Shown: positions 3,669-5,408 of the stretch, piece by piece
Layout: each line of letters begins with the position of its first letter
Position numbering within the stretch: position 1 is the stretch's first letter
Assembly: GCA_003162995.1 (NCBI GenBank)
Contig: PLUZ01000399.1
Location: 1 to 5,408, forward strand
From: Methylocapsa sp.
Lineage (GTDB): Bacteria > Pseudomonadota > Alphaproteobacteria > Rhizobiales > Beijerinckiaceae
Direction of reading: 5' to 3'
DNA length: 5,408 nucleotides
The notes under the pieces: model-generated
The model's database searches: none
What the model saw: only the letters and a program-made list of their open reading frames with translations
What the model was told of the DNA's origin: nothing
Translations under genes and position numbers: made by a program

Positions 3669-5408
3669 TCATTCGATCCTCGCCGTGCGCAGCCGCAGGG
3701 CATTGCCAATCACGCTGACCGAGGAGAGCGACATCGCGGCGGCCGCGATGACAGGCGACAGAAGAATGCCGAAAGTCGGATAAAGAATCCCGGCGGCGAT
3801 CGGGACCCCCGCGGCATTGTAGATAAAGGCGAAGAATAGATTTTCCCTGATGTTGCGCATCGTCGCTTCGGACAGGTGGCGCGCCCGCACGATCCCCTTG
3901 AGATCGCCCTTTAGAAGCGTCACGCCGGCGCTTTCGATCGCGACATCGGTGCCGGTGCCCATGGCGATGCCGACATCGGCCGCGGCGAGCGCCGGAGCGT
4001 CATTGACGCCATCACCGGCCATCGCGACGATCCGGCCTTGCTTGCGCAGTCCTTCGACTATGGCACTCTTGTTAGCGGGAAGAACGCCCGCCCTGATATC
4101 GCCGATGCCAAGCCGGCGCGCGACGGCCTCAGCGGTCGTTTGATTATCGCCAGTGAGCATAACCACGCGCACGCCCTCATCGCGCAGCGCCTTGACCGCG
4201 CCAAGCGCCGACTCTTTGACCGGATCGGCAATCGCGATGAGCCCAGCGGTCTTACCGTCAATGCCAATGAATATGACGGTGGCGCCGTCCTTGCGCAGAT
4301 CATCGGCAGGCCCCCTGAGTTCCACCGTCGTGATGCCGCTTGCATAGAGAAAATCGGCGTTGCCGATCACGAGCTTGCGGCCATCGACCTCGCCCTGAAT
4401 CCCTTTTCCCGCAGGCGCATCGAAGCCCGTAGGCTCGGACAATTCGAGCTTGCGTTCCTTGGCCGCGCTAACGATCGCGGTTGCAAGCGGATGCTCGCTC
4501 GCGCGCTCCAAGCTTGCCGCAAGCCGCACAATTTCGTCCTCGGCAAAGCCGTCACTGGTCCGTACCGCGACGACTTTGGGCTTACCCTCGGTCAAAGTCC
4601 CGGTCTTGTCGACGACAAGCGTGTCAATCTTTTCCATGCGCTCCAAGGCTTCCGCGTTCTTAATGAGCACGCCGGATTGCGCGCCGCGTCCGACGCCGAC
4701 CATGATCGACATGGGAGTAGCAAGGCCGAGCGCGCAGGGACAAGCAATAATCAAAACCGAAACGGCGGCGACGGTTGCAAAGGCGAAGCGCGGCTCCGGG
4801 CCGAAGATCGCCCAGGCGGCAAAAGCAAGAAGCGCCACGGCAATCACCACGGGCACGAACCAGGAGGCGACCTGATCGGCGAGGCGCTGGATCGGCGCCC
4901 GGCTCCTTTGCGCCTTCGCCACCAATTGCACGATCTGGGAGAGCAGCGTATCGCTGCCGACCTTTTCGGCGCGCATGATGAATGAGCCGCTCTGATTGAG
5001 CGTGCCCGCTATGACCTTGCCGCCCGCGTCCTTGCTTACGGGTAAGGATTCGCCGGTGACCAGCGACTCGTCGATCGTCGCGTGCCCATCGAGTATTGCT
5101 CCGTCGACCGGCACTTTTTCGCCAGGCCGCACGCGCAGGCGGTCGCCAACGCCGATCCCATCGAGCGGCACTTCCTCGTCTGTGTTGTCGTCGCGAAGAC
5201 GCCTCGCGCTCTTCGGCGCAAGGCCAAGAAGAGCTTTGATCGCATTGGAGGTCTGCTCCCGTGCCCGGAGCTCCAGCACCTGTCCGAGCAGCACGAGAGC
5301 GGTGATCACGGCCGCCGCCTCGAAATAAATCGCGACCGAGCCATCCGCGCTCCGGAACGCTTGCGGGAACAGCCCCGGCGCCAATGTTGCGACGATGCTG
5401 TAGAGCCA
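3669..5408 (-). CDS. copA: Copper-translocating P-type ATPase (P1B), N-terminus beyond window
   Basis: A heavy-metal P-type ATPase that exports Cu(I) across the inner membrane using ATP. The 579 visible residues run from before membrane helix M2 to the stop. In order they show M2 (about 28-47), the actuator domain with TGES (118-121), M3 (about 183-203), M4 with the metal-binding CPC (223-225), DKTGT with phosphorylated Asp267, the nucleotide-domain HP pair (306-307) and GKG (334-336), TGDN (419-422), and the hinge GDGVNDAP (465-472). M5 contains the Y530-N531 pair, and M6 contains MSLSS (559-563). CPC with YN in M5 and MSxSS in M6 is the signature of the Cu(I)/Ag(I) class. The missing part should hold helices MA, MB and most of M1, and any N-terminal metal-binding domain. 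No frameshift or lost catalytic residue is seen. A silver-exporting relative is the main alternative. The desaturase-family gene follows it; its regulator is not in the window. Confidence 0.96.
   Translation of the reverse strand, partial: WLYSIVATLAPGLFPQAFRSADGSVAIYFEAAAVITALVLLGQVLELRAREQTSNAIKALLGLAPKSARRLRDDNTDEEVPLDGIGVGDRLRVRPGEKVPVDGAILDGHATIDESLVTGESLPVSKDAGGKVIAGTLNQSGSFIMRAEKVGSDTLLSQIVQLVAKAQRSRAPIQRLADQVASWFVPVVIAVALLAFAAWAIFGPEPRFAFATVAAVSVLIIACPCALGLATPMSIMVGVGRGAQSGVLIKNAEALERMEKIDTLVVDKTGTLTEGKPKVVAVRTSDGFAEDEIVRLAASLERASEHPLATAIVSAAKERKLELSEPTGFDAPAGKGIQGEVDGRKLVIGNADFLYASGITTVELRGPADDLRKDGATVIFIGIDGKTAGLIAIADPVKESALGAVKALRDEGVRVVMLTGDNQTTAEAVARRLGIGDIRAGVLPANKSAIVEGLRKQGRIVAMAGDGVNDAPALAAADVGIAMGTGTDVAIESAGVTLLKGDLKGIVRARHLSEATMRNIRENLFFAFIYNAAGVPIAAGILYPTFGILLSPVIAAAAMSLSSVSVIGNALRLRTARIE

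Noticed and set aside
4038..4985. A 315-codon open frame on the plus strand
   Set aside because: It lies wholly antisense to the copper ATPase, whose motifs run unbroken through the same bases. It has no ribosome binding site or recognisable domain and is the usual shadow of a GC-rich gene.
1..5408. CRISPR array, insertion sequence ends or prophage attachment site next to the tRNAs
   Set aside because: No regularly spaced repeats, no transposase or integrase frame, and no second copy of a tRNA 3' end were seen in the window.

Overview
The window looks chromosomal and alphaproteobacterial, most likely Hyphomicrobiales (Rhizobiales). This rests on the GC-rich coding style, the type of phasin, the CopG-like regulator paired with a PHB-depolymerase-family esterase, and a CopA-type copper ATPase with alphaproteobacterial-looking sequence. 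The genus is not determined. All four intact or partial protein genes plus the regulator are on the minus strand. The plus strand carries only tRNA-Cys and the relic of one protein gene.

Left part (1-2074), polyhydroxyalkanoate (PHA) storage. Reading right to left there is a phasin gene (1576-1938) with its own probable promoter, and then a two-gene unit. That unit is a ribbon-helix-helix (RHH) regulator (837-1256) followed after 33 bp by a PHB-depolymerase-family esterase (1-803, cut by the window edge). A compact inverted repeat covers the regulator's ribosome binding site and a possible -10 box. It is the obvious candidate for autoregulation of the unit.

Middle part (2075-2724). tRNA-Asn(GUU) on minus and tRNA-Cys(GCA) on plus are transcribed away from each other from a 162-bp spacer with two good sigma-70-like promoters. 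Downstream of tRNA-Cys lies a stretch without an intact gene. It contains the decayed N-terminus of a low temperature requirement protein A (LtrA) gene, broken by a stop codon and a one-base frameshift and cut off right at the end of the next gene.

Right part (2721-5408). A minus-strand copper-transporting P1B ATPase (3669-5408, N-terminus beyond the window) is followed after 87 bp by an integral-membrane sterol desaturase/fatty acid hydroxylase family gene (2721-3581). The gap holds two interleaved inverted repeats that cannot both form as simple hairpins.

No CRISPR array, insertion sequence, integrase or prophage gene was seen. The most interesting material is non-coding or decayed: the dyad over the regulator's start region, the 26-bp dyad over the phasin promoter, the interleaved repeats after copA, and the ltrA relic.
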